In this document: one piece after another, positions 16,819 through 31,800 of the stretch
How positions within the stretch are numbered: position 1 is the first letter of the stretch
How the letters are laid out: each line of letters begins with the position of its first letter
Source: Planctomycetaceae bacterium
GTDB taxonomy: Bacteria > Planctomycetota > Planctomycetia > Pirellulales > Pirellulaceae
DNA: 41,820 nucleotides
Direction of reading: 5' to 3'
Assembly (NCBI GenBank): GCA_002723275.1
Contig: PBNZ01000005.1
Location: 37,302 to 79,121 of the forward strand
Program-made: the position numbers and the translations under genes
Notes under the pieces: model-generated
Database searches by the model: none
Seen by the model: the letters and a program-made list of their open reading frames with translations, nothing else
Told to the model about the DNA's origin: nothing

Positions 16819-19800
16819 ATGTTAACGGCGACGTGCCCCGACGACATCACAGAGTATACAGCCGGAGATTATACGCCCAGTGAGGAAAAAGATGTCATCG
16901 TCGACGAGGCGCTTTGTTATACGGGTGACATCACCATCAAAGGCAACGATTCTCTGACTGTTACCGCGGACATTATAAGTTCGGGGGGCGAGGTTACCCT
17001 CGAGCTTTCGCACAAGCTGCCTAACTTCGATATCAGTGCTTTGGATCAGGTCGCCGACTTCTTCTCGTCACTTGTCCACGAAGCCAAGATTAACATTGGT
17101 TCGGATTCGACGGATGATGCTGAGGCGACACCGGTTCGGATCTCGGGCTACGACGGCGTAAGCATTACCGCAGATGCTGGGGTCAATAACAATGAAACCT
17201 GGGATTCCATTAAGAGTTTCGGGGTCTCTAACTTGGCTCCTGTGATCATGGAAGCGTTGGAAGTTCCGGATCTGTTTACGTTGCCTGTTGCGATTCAAGT
17301 TTGGAAGCCGAACGCGCAGATCGCATTGGAGAATGCACACGTTGTATCCGAGCAGGGGGAGGTTGAAATCGAAGCCGAGTCGACGGCGATCGCGAGTGGG
17401 AAAGCGGTCTGGAATCGAGTGCTTTGTAATAGCAATGCCGAGGAGCATCATGCAGGCGGCGATGCCGACCAGAATCAGGCAGAGGGAGAAGAAGGTGCTG
17501 AGGTCAACCCGCAGGGCCAGAGCTTATGTAGTCCCAAGGAAGGCCTCGATGCTCGTGATAAATTTGCGTTTGCAATAGGGGCCTTCTATACCGACGCGGT
17601 CGCGATAGTCGACCTGCAAAATGCAATCGTTTCCGGTACGGAAGTGGTAATCACTTCTGATGTTGAGAATGAGATCGAACTCGAAGTCACCGCACTGAAG
17701 AACAACGGGATTAGTAAGACAAATCCGAAGGCTGTTTCAGCCGCAGTTGGCTGGGCTGATCAACAAACACAGTCGAAAGTCTATGTGGACAAGGATTCAT
17801 TCATCAGTAGCGTTGGCAACGTGGAGATTTCGGCAGAGGCTAAGGGGGACAGTGGGAATCATGTGAAGGCAGTCGCTTATCGCGATGGTCTCGTTGGTGC
17901 TGCCTTTAGTTGGTCCTCGGCGGATGCTACGGTGTCGGCGGTCGTTGACGGAAACGTAACGTCTCGTGTACCGACCCCCGAAGAAGGAACGGAAGGTGGC
18001 GATGCAACCGAGCTCGAACCCGTCGGTTTCAATCCTGCATTTCAGGTCGACTTTGAAAGCAACAGTGTCAGCCTGCCAGGAGAAACCAATTTCGAGACGG
18101 GCGACGCAATTATCTTGACGAGTTCGAACTTTGGAACGATTCCGGGTCTTACTCCTGGGAACTTGTATTACCTCATCGTTCCTGAAAGCAACGAAGCAGA
18201 CGCATACTCCTTGCAATTTGCTCAGACTTTTGAGGATGCGATAAATGGCGAAGCGATTTCGCTGGGGGCCGCTTTTCCAACCTTGACGAAGGCCGGATCG
18301 GACGTTCCGATTCCCGTCACGCTGACGAGTATCGATGCGGAACAACAAGCGTATGTCCTGTTTGGATACGACACGACGCCTGACGGTGAGCCTCTTTTTA
18401 CTGATGGCGAATCCGTCACCTTCAACTCCTCATCCGACAGGTTTCTTGGGTACCTTGACTCGGAGGGGCAGGTTCTCTCGTTGTTGGAAGGTGAAAAGTA
18501 TACCGTCAAGGTCGTGGATCCACCGGCTGATGAGTTTGCCTTTGCGATTCAATTACTGGACTCCACCGCAACTCCTCTTGTTTTAACAAGTGCGTCGTAT
18601 CTGCTGAATCCGGAAACGAATGCGACCTATCCAATCAGTGGCTATGACTTGAATTCGGGTGAAGTCGATCTCGGCGTTGCATCGTTGGATTTCTCCGGGG
18701 AAACCGTAACTAGCCTTCCGCCTGCAACGCCGATTTTTCAGGGAACCGAACTGCAGTTCTTTGCCGGACTCAATCCCGAGGTCACGTCCCTCGAGAATCA
18801 ATCTGACTATTACGCCATCGTCGATCGTAACACTCCCTGGTCAACGTTGAGTTCCAACGCCGATGGCGGCACCTTTACGCTCAACATTCAAGGTGCCAAT
18901 GAAAGCGAGGGCACGACGGACGCTTTGAATTGGGATGTTTCGGCGGACGATCTCGAGCAAGCGATCAATGATCTGAATCTGACGGGGGTGATCGCGAGTG
19001 TTCGTGGGGCTGGGCAGACAGATTCGCCATGGGTGATTGAGGGAATAGCTGCGAGCTCGATTCAAACGGATGGTGAGAATCTTGCTTCGACAGATGGAAC
19101 GGTCGAAATGCAAGTTGAGCAATCATGGTCAGGCCAGATTCGACTTGCAGCCAGTCAAGGGCAGGCTGCTGCAGCCGATCCCAAGGTTCAGGCGGCATCG
19201 CCCTCTCTGACCGTGAATGACCAAGATATTACGTTGCCCATTGGTACGTTCGAAACGGGTGTCGGACTTGTCTTTTCCGAAGATCCGAAGCTGTCCGATA
19301 ACACCGCGGTGACTTACCATGCTGTCGAAGGCAAGCCGATGGCAGGACTGACCGATGGCAATACCTACTATGCCTTCAACGTCAATAATACGAACGCGAA
19401 TTCAGCGGTACCGCAATATATCTTGACGCTGACTGATTCGGCGGACACATCGCCCGACATCCTCCTGGGGTCGGAGGCAAGTAGTGGCAGCTTTACGCTC
19501 ACCGTGCAGGTTGCCAATCAACCATCTGCGACCACGTCAGGATTGGCCTGGAATGCTTCATCGCAAGACGTGGCGACGGCCATCAACGGTCTTGCACTTT
19601 CCGGAGTCAACGTCACGGTCAGTGGTACGGGGCAGCTTTCCGATCCGTGGGAGATACAGGGGCTCAATCCTTCACAGCTCAATGTGGATAGCAGTCAGTT
19701 GCTGGATAGCAGTGAGCAGCAGACCAACATGCAGATGACGAGTGCCAATCAGGTGTCATTTGGCTATGGTCAAAGTTTGGTTGATCCAAGTAGCGGTGCC

Positions 19801-22800
19801 GAGTTTGATATCGTGAATGCTGACATGGATGGCGGTCAGGTCTTCATCTCGCTGAACGATTCTGCTGACGTTACCAGTGTGGATAGTTCGAACTTGGTCG
19901 ATGGGGAAGCCGTCTATTCATCGGTTGCCGCCGGCGCAACACAGCTGTTTTCATTTGCCAACGGAGGCACCTTCACGCTCACGGTTACCGACGACAATGG
20001 CGATCCCATGACCTCCGGTCCTCTTGCTTGGAATATTGCACCGGAGGATTTGGCAAGCAGCTTGAATGATCTGTTAGGCGTAGACTCGATTTCGGTAACC
20101 GGTCGAGGTGAATTCGTATCCCCCTGGCTGATCGCTAATCTATCCCAGGGTTCTCTCTCGACCGATAGTAGTCAACTCACCAAAAATGGATCGTCCACCA
20201 ATATGCTCCAGCGCGCGACGCCAGCGCCGGTTCAGCTTGTTTCGACAGACGCCAGTGGGGGAACCTTTACGCTCACCTTGACGGCGTCGAATGCTTCCGT
20301 CACAACCGATCCGATCGAGTACGACGCTTCCGCTGCAGAGGTGCAATCCGCGATCCAGAATCTCGGCGGAGTCAACTCCCAAGTCACAGGGGTTGGCACT
20401 TCGGACGATCCATGGGTTTTGATGGCCTCATCACAACCCTTTGAAACGGGAGACCCCGTCACGTTCCAGGATTCCTGGGATCTTCCCGGAATGGGGTTGC
20501 AGAATGGCGATACCTATTACGCCGTCATGCCCGGCGATAGTCTTGATGCCCAAACGGTGGTGGTTGGCTTGGCGGCGAGCGCCGAGGATGCCAACAGCAC
20601 ACCGCCCAAGCTCCTTGACATGCGTCCCTATATTCCGCTGAATGCAACGCCTGCCGAGTTTATGCCAGGGGGGACCGTCACCCTTTCGCCCGTCGAGGAT
20701 CCCATCGGCATCACCATCAAGTCGGAGATGGACTCGAGTAACAGTGCTGGTGCGACTGCCACCCTGGGTAAATTTCCGCTCCTGGCGTACTACTTGAAAG
20801 GGGTTAAGAATTGGAGTGCTGATGCAGGGAAAGGAGAGAATTACAAGTCTTTCATCGACCGAGAGATTACCGAAAAAACTCCAGAAGAGCTCAGGGACAA
20901 AAGCAATCAGTTCGAGGTCTCTTTAGCGGTCGCGATCCAGGATGTTTCGAATGATGTGCAGGCGACAATCGGTTCCACCGCCGAAATTGGCAGTGAAGGC
21001 GACGTGGTCTTGGAAAGTAGTCTCACGGAAAGTGTCAATACTTTTGTTGAGGCGGTCTTGGCAAAAGGCAACACGAAGAAAGATGGGGCAGGTGTTGAAA
21101 GCGACAAGACAGAGGGTGCTGTGGCCGTCGCATTGGCGATGGCCTTCGTCGACAATTCAAGCCAAGCTGTCGTGGAGTCGGACGCCGTTGTCACCGCGGT
21201 CGATAAATTAGAGATCTCGTCGGAAATTGAATACGAGCCGCCTTGGTCGAGTTGGGAAAACGCCGACGCCAGTGGAATCGCCAGTAATGTAATCAGCACC
21301 GTCAAAGACCTGGCATTTGGTGACGTCAAGGTGCTTTCAATGGTTTTTAACATGGCCGCTGATGTAGGTCTTGTTCAAGCTAAGAAAGAAATGGACTTCG
21401 TGATCACCGGTAGCTTCACGGTGGAAACGATCAACAATACGAATCTTGCTCAAATCGCAGACGGAGCTCAGATCAACCAGCAGCTGATTTTCGATCAATG
21501 GGATGCTCAAAGTTCATCGATCGTAACAGCTCAAGACTTTATCTTGAGTGAGGCAAATGCCGTCACCGTGCAGGCTGACACGACCGTCGAGCAAATCGGC
21601 CTTGCCGGACAACTTTATTTTTCGATGGCGCAACTTTATACCGGATTCAAAAAAGGCGATTTCTTCTCCGTCCTTTCGCCATTTCAGAATACGGCGAGAA
21701 ATGCATTCGGAGGGTCCGTCGACTTTTTCGAGATGACGGAGTCGACAAATGCCTGGCTCGGTGGCAGTGACCCAGAGGGTAATGCACCGTCGAATTCATC
21801 GACCGATGTCACCTATGGCAGTGGCGGTTTAAATATCACGGCAGAGAGTGAAAGTACGATTGTTCAAATTGGTCAATCGGCTGCCAACAGCTCGGGACTT
21901 GGAATCGAGGCGAGCCTCACCTATTTGTTGATGGGAGAATCGGGGAAATCGGATGCTCATCGTGGTAAGACGGTCGGTGCCCAGATCATCACCGAAATTT
22001 TGCCCGTCAACTTGGATGCGGTCGGGGACACGTCGGGGGCCGTGAATGTTTCCGCCGAGGATACTAGCGACCTGTGGGCCGTCAGTGGTGCCGTTCTTTT
22101 GGGCACCACAAAGGGGATTGGAATCAGCGCTTCGACGGTCGAGTTCAGCCGTGATGTTGTCGCAACGGTAGGATCCCAGGCAAAAGGTGGCAACGCGAAA
22201 ACGTCGTCGCTCAACTCACCTGGAGATTTCACGATAGAGGCCGTGTCTGCCGGGACGATTGTACCCTTGTCGATTGTCGGATCGATTTCCGGCCGAGACC
22301 CTGACCTCGGTGGTAAGCCAGGCGGCAACGATGTTCCAGCGGAAGAGAATAAGGATGCGGCGAACGGAATCGAAGGAAAATGGGGACTTGGGATCTCGGG
22401 TGATTTTGCGGGAGCCTTTGTCGACGATCAAACCTATGCGTACCTGAACGATTTAGGATCTGTGGTGGGCAGCCAGTCTGCTGAAGACGAGTTCAATACG
22501 CTTGAAATATCCAGTTCAAACGAAACGATTTTGAATCCGGTTGCGGGGCAGGCCGCGATCTCACTGGCAGGTGGCAATGAGAAGTCACTGGCCGGGATTG
22601 CCGGATCGGCGGCTGTGGCTGATGTGACGGCCGATGTTCAAGCCTTGCTGGAAAACGCGACGATTCAAACGTTCGCACTCGAGCTCGAAGCTCTCAATGA
22701 CAAGAAGATCGGAACCTGTGCCGCGGGATTACAAGTGGCAACTCCCAAGGGTGCAGATCTGCAAATTGCGGGCTCGGTGGTAGTCAATGAGATCACGAAT

Positions 22801-25800
22801 ACCACGATTGCGAAGATCAGTAAGCTGCAGGCCACGGACGACATCGGTGAAATCAGCCTTACAGCTCTGTCGATGGATGAAATCTGGGGCGCAGCCGGGA
22901 CTGCGGCGGTGACGTGGGATCGACGCAGTCTCAAAGAAGGTGAAGAAGGATTGGATGCCAAAACCGTCGTCGGCGTTGGCATGAGTGCCGTGTGGAACCA
23001 CGTCGAAAACACAACAACTGCCGAAGTGACTCAAAGCACGATCACGCAAAGTGATGGGCAGGTCACGATCGCTGCCGAGGATTTTACGGATAGCCGCGTA
23101 CTCAGCGCGGGTGTCGATGTGACAGTTCCGGCCGGAACGAATGTTGAAATCGGAGGGATGTGGGCAACGAATTTGCTGTATCCCACCACCACTGCTCAGA
23201 TTACTGACGGCAGCGTTATTAATAGTAACTCGGAGAACACTGAGCCGCTGTTGGTAACCGCCGTGCTTGCACCCGTACTGCAATCATTTGCCGGTTACTT
23301 CTCGCTGGACATTGGTAAGCCGTTGTCTGAAAAAGAAGCTCAGCTCGGAATCGGTGTTGGTGCCGCAGTCGTTGTCACTCGACTCGGTGATGAGGATGGA
23401 AGTTCAGCAACGCTCGCCCAAATCAATGAATCGACGGTAACGCGATCGGGCCAGGTCACGACACAGGCTTATACCGGCGCTTTGAATTCTGACACCGAAA
23501 AATATGTGCCGGACCAGAGCGAGGCGGCGGATTTCACGGAAGACATGAATGTCCATGCGTTGGCGATTGCGGGTAGTGCACAGGGGGAAGCCTCGGACGA
23601 CAGTTCGTTTTCGGCTGGAATTGTGCTTAACGGCGCGGTCGTTGTAACGGACCTGAATATTGCAACCAAGGCCCTCGTAACAAATGGATCCGACATTACT
23701 ACAGCCGAGAATGGGTCGCAGGATCAAGTGTTCGTAGTAGCCTCTAATCAGCTTATTTCCCAAACCGATGCAGGGGGAGCATCGATTTCGGGAGCGGCGT
23801 CCGTCACCGGTACCTCGGTGGATATCGCCATTGGCGGTGCAGACAACACTTTCAACTCGTCCAGCCAGACTCTGGCCGCGGTCGAAACATCGGACGTCAC
23901 CGCAGAAGCTTTGAATGTGTTGGCGTTCTTGGTGCCCGAGTTTACGAATGATGCCTTTGGAGTCGCAGTCTCCGTCGCCTTTTCGACCGGAAGTTTTGCA
24001 GGCGCCTTCGGTCTGTCAGGTGCATCCATGCAAGCCGATATCTCGGATACCGCAGAAGCGGGGATCTCAAACAGTAACATCGATGTCACTGGCAATGTCT
24101 TTGTCTGGGCTGATGACAAGACGGAATTGTCGACAGGAAGTGGTTCGGGAAGCCTTCAGGTTTCAATTAGTGGGGATGCATCTGTCGCACTCGCGCCGAG
24201 CGCTGTAAAGAACAGCGTTTCAATGGGTAATCAGGTGTTGGGGTGGATCGGTAGTAAGCCGAGTACTGACAGGCTTGTCGACGCGCCCAATACGGATACA
24301 TCCATGGTTTATGCTGGCGGTTCCATCGACGTTCAAGCGACTTCACGTCAAAGCGTCACCAACACCGCTGTCGCCGTCGCAGTCAGTGTGGCACTTGCTC
24401 CTTATTTTGATAGTGCGGCGCTTTCCGGATCAGGAGCCAGTAGCGAAGTCACGACGAACAATATCATTAAAGCGTCCGTGAATGATGTTGAAAGTTTGGC
24501 AATGTCAGGGTTCGATGGTCTCGTTGTCAGCGCCGATCGGATGGGAGAAGTGAATGCGTCCGTGGGGTCGGGAGCAGCCTCGGTTGGCTGGTTCGGAGGT
24601 TCTATCGGCGTATCTTTGGCTCAAATTAAGAACAAGGATCAGATCACGGCAGAGATTGAAAATAGCGAAATCAAAACGGGTGCTTCAGGCACTCCTGTTG
24701 TCGTTGGTGCAACCGATTCGGTCGAATTGAATGCCCTGTCGGTTGCCACATCATTATCGATTTCCATCGGAGCTGCCGGCGCGGGTGGAAATTCCAATAT
24801 TTACAGCTCTTCAAAGGTTGTCGCTGACGTTGGCCAAGGGACGACCATCACGCCTTTGTCGGGCAACACCTATGGTGACCTGACCGTGGAGGCGACCGGC
24901 CAGGAGAATATTGACGCTCAGATCTACGGTGGATCAGCGGGTGTGGGCTCGGTAGGCGTCTTTCTGTCCGAGACGGAAAGAGACGGTTTGGTGCGTGCTG
25001 GGATTGGCTCCGTAGGAGAAGAATTCAAAGTTGCCAATCTATCGGTTGATGCTGATAGCAACCATAACGTCACGACTCACGGCTATTCCGTCACGATTGG
25101 TGGATTGGCTGGTTCCGGTGAGACGCACACCGTGATTTACACGGATAGCGTAGCCGCTTGCCTCGGCGTCGACTTTGCGACGGCTACGGAAGGTACGTGT
25201 AATGGCAGCGATTCAACGGATGCTTCCAGAAACCTTCAAGCGTCGGGCAATTTTGCCCTCTCGGCGTCCGCAGACACAACGACTTCCGCCAGCGATACGG
25301 GAAACCCGGGCACTGACCAGGAGGGCTACAACATCGGCGGTTTAGGCGTTGGGATCTTCCAAACCAACTCAACGTACAGTCCTGTCGTGAACACAGTGGC
25401 GACAGCCCTCGACTTAAATGCGGCGGGAAGTCTTGACTTTGAAGCGATCGCAGAAGGCCAGAGTCGTTCGCGAGCGCTTTCGGGTTCAGGGGGGATCATT
25501 GCCGGTGATGCCTCGATTGCGAATAACACCATTCAACCTCAAGCAACCTTGATCTTCGATGAGTTCTCAGTGGAGACTACTGAGTCGGCTGCTGTGACCT
25601 CGGTTTTGGCGCAGACAAATGTTAATTACGACACTTATGCCGATGCGATCCAGGCTTCGATTGCTGGCGGTAGTGGCGCGAAGGTCAACAATACTTTCGG
25701 GCCAACAGCAAATATTGAATGGCAAGGCACGAGCAGCCTGACAACTGCAAGTGCCATCACCGTTTTGGCCAACAATACGCTCGAAAGGGTTCCTGATCCG

Positions 25801-28800
25801 GACGACGCGAAGATCAGTAAAAACAATGTCTATGAGAGCTACAATACGGTTCGCGGCGGATCCGGAGGGGTTGTCGAAGGTTCCGGCGCGTCAGCCGTCA
25901 CGCAATATGATGGTACTGCCAAGATAAATATGGGAATGGAGTCCACCGATACCGCTCAAATCATTTCTAATTCCGAGTCCCCTTCAAATGTTTCGGTGCT
26001 TGCTACCCAGCAGATAAAATCACAAGACTTTGTCACTCAGGATGTTGGGGGCGTCGTTCCTCTTGCCTATTCCATTAACGACCTCACGATCGCGCTCGAC
26101 ACTTCGGTTGCAACAAATAATGCGACCGTCGAGATGACAGGCGACCTTGTGATCGGGACAGCCGTCGATGTGATGACGATCAGCGAATGCGTTGCCCGTA
26201 GCCAAGGTGCAGGTACAGCGAATACATCAACTTCGGTCGAGGTGACTTCAAACGAGACAATCCTAATTCAGGCGCCAACCGCTTCTAAGCTGACGGCGAA
26301 CAATGTCACGGTTGCAGCGGGTGGAAATCTCGTGCCATTCGACTCGTCCTTCTACCCGCAAATTAGCTCCGGCGCGCTCTCGTTCTCTCATGGTCTCGCG
26401 CACCCGAGTACCGCCAGTGTGTCCGTCTCTCAGGACCATAAAATCACGATTGATGAAAACGTATCCATCTTGGCAACGCTGGAGGATGTGCGGATCGATG
26501 CCACGCCTGAATCGGCTGGGGATTCGTTTTCACAGCATGCCGGTGCTACGCGAGCACATATTCCATCGGGGAAAATGAGGGTGGATTCGGTATTACCGAC
26601 GCAAACGACGACGGTAACGATCGACGGCACAGTCATTGCCGTCTCGCCAAACATGACCATCGATTTCAACTCGTTTCCTGATGACGGCTCGCTTGCATCG
26701 TTGCAAGTCAATTGCGAGGAGGGTGACAGTAATAACTGCAATTTCTCAATCCCAATCGAAACTGACTTTGTTGACCAACTGATTGCGCCTCCTTTTCGGG
26801 ATTCGCTGAATGAATACTTTGTCGCTTTTTCAGCGGCAGCCAATTCCGATGCAAACGTCGACGAGAGCGATCTTGCTCCGGCTACGAAGCAATTCATTGA
26901 GCAAAATAAGCTGCTGCCAGATACATTTCCGGCGATTCGGTTCAGCGAAATTCTAGTACCGCAAGGGAGTATTATGGTGATCGGAGACAGCCTGTTGGGA
27001 AGCGGAACGCTGACCACGAATATTCCCGATCTGAATATCAACAACCCAACCGACGCTTGGTTGATTCTTGACGGAGTGTCAGGAATGAACAACCTGGAGG
27101 CGCCTGATATTCTGACCTACAAGGTTTCGGGTGAAACGTATGGCAATGTTCCGTTCACCCAGAATGAATCACCCAATCAAGAATCGTCGATCAACGTTCA
27201 ATTGACGGGCGGAGATCTCGAGGGACCGAGCCCCGGGATTGTGGTGACGGGCTTCTTCAACACTCCAATGAGCGATGTCACGTTGTCCAATGATTATGGG
27301 CCAATTATCGAATTGGCACCCATCAATGCTGCGTCGATTACGATTGAATCGCCGAATGCCGCGTTTGCCGTCGATACGCCGAATTCGTACTACGGCTCAG
27401 GAGGAGATATTCAGGATGCTTTCGAGGAATCGGCGAAGGCGAATTCAGGGAACACGGCAGGAACTCAGCCGGTTTCTTATCCCTTTATCCCCGGACAGAC
27501 GCAGAGTTCACCGCTGGGATGGGAAGCGAGTCGCGTGCAGGAGACGGCAACGGAATATCTCGATGGCGATTCCTCCCCCTCCGTTCCTCTCAACTCCGAA
27601 GGGCAGGACATTGCCTATCAGGCCTACATTACAGGCGGCTTGACGGCAGCGCAGGTGGCAATCAATGCCAAAACAATTGACATCAACGCGCCTCTGAATG
27701 TGGGGAAACCACGGGCTTTGGCCATCGCCTTCGGTGAAGAACTGGGACAAACACTCACGAATTATCAACAGAAGTATCAGGCAAAGGATGTCACCAACCC
27801 TGTCTATTTGATCGACCCTGCTGAGTTCGGTGTCGACGCATCTGACATTTCTGCAACGTATGATGCGCGCACGAATGAAATTACGCTGGCTGCCTTTGCC
27901 GCATCTGCTCGTGTTGGGGTTCTTCTCGAAGGGCAGATCGTTTCGACGATGTCAGATGCCTTGATCAATATGGTGGGAGGTGTTTCCATCGTGAGCGTCG
28001 AAAATAATAGTGGAATTCCGCTCGTACTTGATGGAATTGACGCGGGTGCGACCGAAGTCACCGGCATCGTTGAGCTTCGCGATAAGCTGCAGCAGCAAAC
28101 AACTCGATATGTTTACCATCCAGACCAGGGCGTTGAGGTTTACACGGCACCGCTCGGGCAGTCCATTCCGGACACACCTGATTTGGTGCAGACTGAACTG
28201 ACAATGGAGTATCAACCGCTCAAAGATTCAATCTTTTCATCTTATGAGCAACAGCAAGTCTTTGAGTCCATGGTCGTGGATGGCCAAGATCCTGCTTGGA
28301 CGAAAGGGGATCCATGGAAACCTGCGAATTGGAGTTATGGAGATGTTCTGACAACGGGATTCGAGGATTTTGAATTGGTCGGTGGTACAGTGACTCGCTT
28401 CTATTCCGGCGAAGTCGATGTACTGCAATTGACTACGGGGGAAGATAATGAACAAAATGCGGCTTGGTTCAATGAGTCAGTCGACGTGGCGAAAGATTTT
28501 GTTGCCACCTTTACCTATAACCCAACGAAAGGTGGGTCGAAGCATCCGGCGGATGGGATAACCTTCGCCGTACAGACGCAGGGAACTGACATCGTTGGGG
28601 ATCCGGGTGGTTCGCTGGGCTATGTTGGGATCCCAGGTAATAAGGTCTCTTATCAATTCAATCTCTATGACAACAAGAATGGGCCAACTCCGGGGACAAA
28701 GTACGTCCAGGGGAATTCCTCTGGCAGCTACGACCAGCCAGGCGAACTGACGATTGGGCTAGGAAAACCGACCGATGTCGTCATCTATTACTACAGTGGT

Positions 28801-31800
28801 CAAGATCCTACGCTTTATGTCTATTTGTCACAGGACGGCTCTTACGTCTATTCGGAGGAGCACTCGATTGACCTCTCGAATTATCTGGAGGGCGAAAGTG
28901 CCTATGTCGGTTTCACGGGAGGAACGGGCAATGACAATTCAACGCAACAACTGAGTAACTTCGTTTTAGCTTCGTCCCCATCCTATGTGCCGACAAGTAC
29001 CGAAGTTACCTCTGATTTGACGACCGTGTTGATTGATAGCTTTGCCGGGTTCTCGCCCGTTGGAACTTCGACCTATACGCCAGTTGCTGATATTGATTCC
29101 GTGGAATTAACCAACGGAGACGGCGACATTGCGACAGCGAGTTGGTTTTATCGGAAGGTAGACGTCACTCAAGATTTTGAGGTGACCTATGTGTATACCC
29201 CATCGGGCGACATTGCCGCCGACGGTATCACCCTGGCTTGGCAGAACGAAGGCACCAGTGCATTAGGGCAGACTGGCGGCTATCTAGGGTACGTTGGGAT
29301 TCCAGGGAACAAAGCTGCCTACCAAATGAATCTCTACGATGGTCACACCGTCGGCACGAATTTCGTAACGGATAATTCGTCAATGGAGTACAACACGACC
29401 GGTGCGGTAAATATCAATTCCGGAAGTCCAATCAAAGTTCAGCTCTCCTATGATGCCGTCGCCAATACGATGTCGGAGCGTCTTCTCGATATGACGTCAG
29501 GGGCATTATTTGACACGGTGTACGGCGAGGTTGATCTGGCAGGACTTTTAGGAAATTCTGCATACATTGGGTTTACAGGCGGTAGTGGTGGGGCAACGGC
29601 TGTTCAGACGGTTAGCGATTTCAGTCTTTCTGGTGTTCCCATCCCAGATGACTTTGTGCAGTTTGTCGACGCAGAAAAGTATGGGAATGAGTTGGGATAT
29701 GAAGTCGGTCTCACGACACAGATCAAGGCCGATCATCTGATTGAAATCGACTTTTCAGCGATGCGTGTCGGAAATCTATTGGTGGGAAGTGATGCAGATC
29801 TTGTTTTGAACGGTCCCATTCGCTTCGCCGGCGATACCCAATTGACAAGTGGCGGTTCAATTTCAGCTTCGAGTACGGGATCCGTTGCTGGACGGAACGT
29901 CTTTCTCGCTTCAGGTGGGAATGCTGATGCGATCGGCTCTGCGGATCATCCAATCAACGTTACCGTCGATGGCGGATCGCTGACCGCGTTGGGGATCGAG
30001 GGTGTTTATGTTTCTTCACCTGACGACTTGTCCGTCGATATGGTTGCCGCCGAGAAATTGCTTGCAGCCTTTTCGGATGGTGACCAACAGTGGTCCGAGG
30101 TCAATGCCACGGAGCCGATGGCGGAGTTCGACGGGATGTTGCTCCTTGGTGATGCTGTTCTGTCCTCAGAGGACGAATCGCTTACGCTGACCAGCAATGA
30201 TTATTCGCAGGTCTCGGCGGCGTGGCTGCCCGTTCAATATCCGACGGAAAACTTCACCATTTCTTTTACCTATACGGCCAGTGGTGAAAGGGCAGCTGAC
30301 GGTGTCGCTTTGGTTTGGCAAAACGAAGGCACCAGTGCGATTGGACAGGGTGGCGGCTTGTTGGGCTACGTTGGGATTGGTGGGAACACGGCCGCTTATC
30401 AGATGAATTTATACGACTACCACACGATCGGTACCAACTTTGTGATGACCAATACGTCGACGGATTACAATCCGACCGGTTCGGTTGAGATCAACTCAGG
30501 GAATCCGATTGAAGTCACCTTGGAATATGACGTTGTGCAACAACTTTTAACCGAGACACTGGTTGATACGGTGACTCAACAAGAATTCAATACGACCTAC
30601 GACAACGTAAGGTTGCCATCCTTGTTGGGAGAGTCTTCGTGGCTCGGCTTTACGGGAGGGACTGGGGCCGCCATCTCGACACAGGTCATTACCGATTTTA
30701 CCTATCAGAGTGATCTGCCCATTCTGGAGGGGCCTGATGTTCTCCTGACCTCGAAGAAGTTTGACCAGCTCCAGACGGCAGCTGTGTGGCGGAATCAGGA
30801 GGTTAACTTAGGTGGGCCGTTTGCGACGGAGTTCGTCTATCAGGCTTCCGGTGACTCGTTGCAGGGCGGGGCAGCTTTTGTTTTGCAGGATTCGGGGGCG
30901 GGTGCCATCGGTGATTCATCTTCGAGTACCTATCTCGGCTATGGTGGAATGTCCGGCTTGTCGGCTGCGTATGAAATCAATCTGGATTCGGATCTTACCG
31001 TTGGTTCGGCCTTTGTGACGAATGGATCGGTGGGATCGTATCAGTCAACAGGCGATGTTGATTTCGCCAGCGGTCATCCAATCCTGGTACGGTTGACGTA
31101 TGACCCCGCATCATCTGTCGTGCTTGAATCACTTACGGATCTGAAGACAGACGCATCTTGGCAGGCGACTCATTCGATCAATCTTGAAACGTTCTTCGGA
31201 ACGGATGTGGCCTACATTGGCTTTACGGCATCCGCCAATGGCACCGTTGAGCAAAGGATTCGTGACTTTTTGATGACGAGCTTCCGGACGTCCGTGGGAT
31301 CCGTTGAGCTGACGAGCGAAGAAAGTATCATCCCCGAGACAGCGGATTCGGTGATTCGAGCTGGTTATCTCACCTTGGAGGCGAACGGAGGGACTGTCGG
31401 TTCAGCGGCGATACCGCTGGTCGTGCAAATGAATGAACAACCTCTTCAGAACGGTACGGTTGAGGGGGGAGTTGTCAACGCTGTCGCGCCGGACGGTATC
31501 TTCATCGAGCAACCCGAAGGCGATTTGCGAATCGGGCAGATCTCGTCGGAACAAGATGTCTTCATCACCACCCTCGATGGAAACGTGCTGGATGGCTTAA
31601 CGCTGGATTCATCGCAGTTGAATCTGCGTGCCCTCTTGCCAGAGACAAGGGAGCGGATTCTCTCTTTCCTGAGTGATAGTCAGGTGGATTACGCCGCAGA
31701 GAATGTTTCTGCATTCACCGCGGGGATTAATTCACACTACTCGCAATACTGGAGCCTCGTACCCGGGGCAACGGTTATTGGATTTGACGAATTCGTGCCC

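Noticed and set aside
18858-20415. Repeats in the giant gene as a CRISPR array or DNA-level tandem repeat
   Set aside because: The similarity is at protein level only; DNA copies differ widely and the spacing is irregular.
26430-27092. 220-codon minus-strand frame inside the giant gene
   Set aside because: Long antisense frames are expected by chance opposite a 20-kb frame of biased composition.
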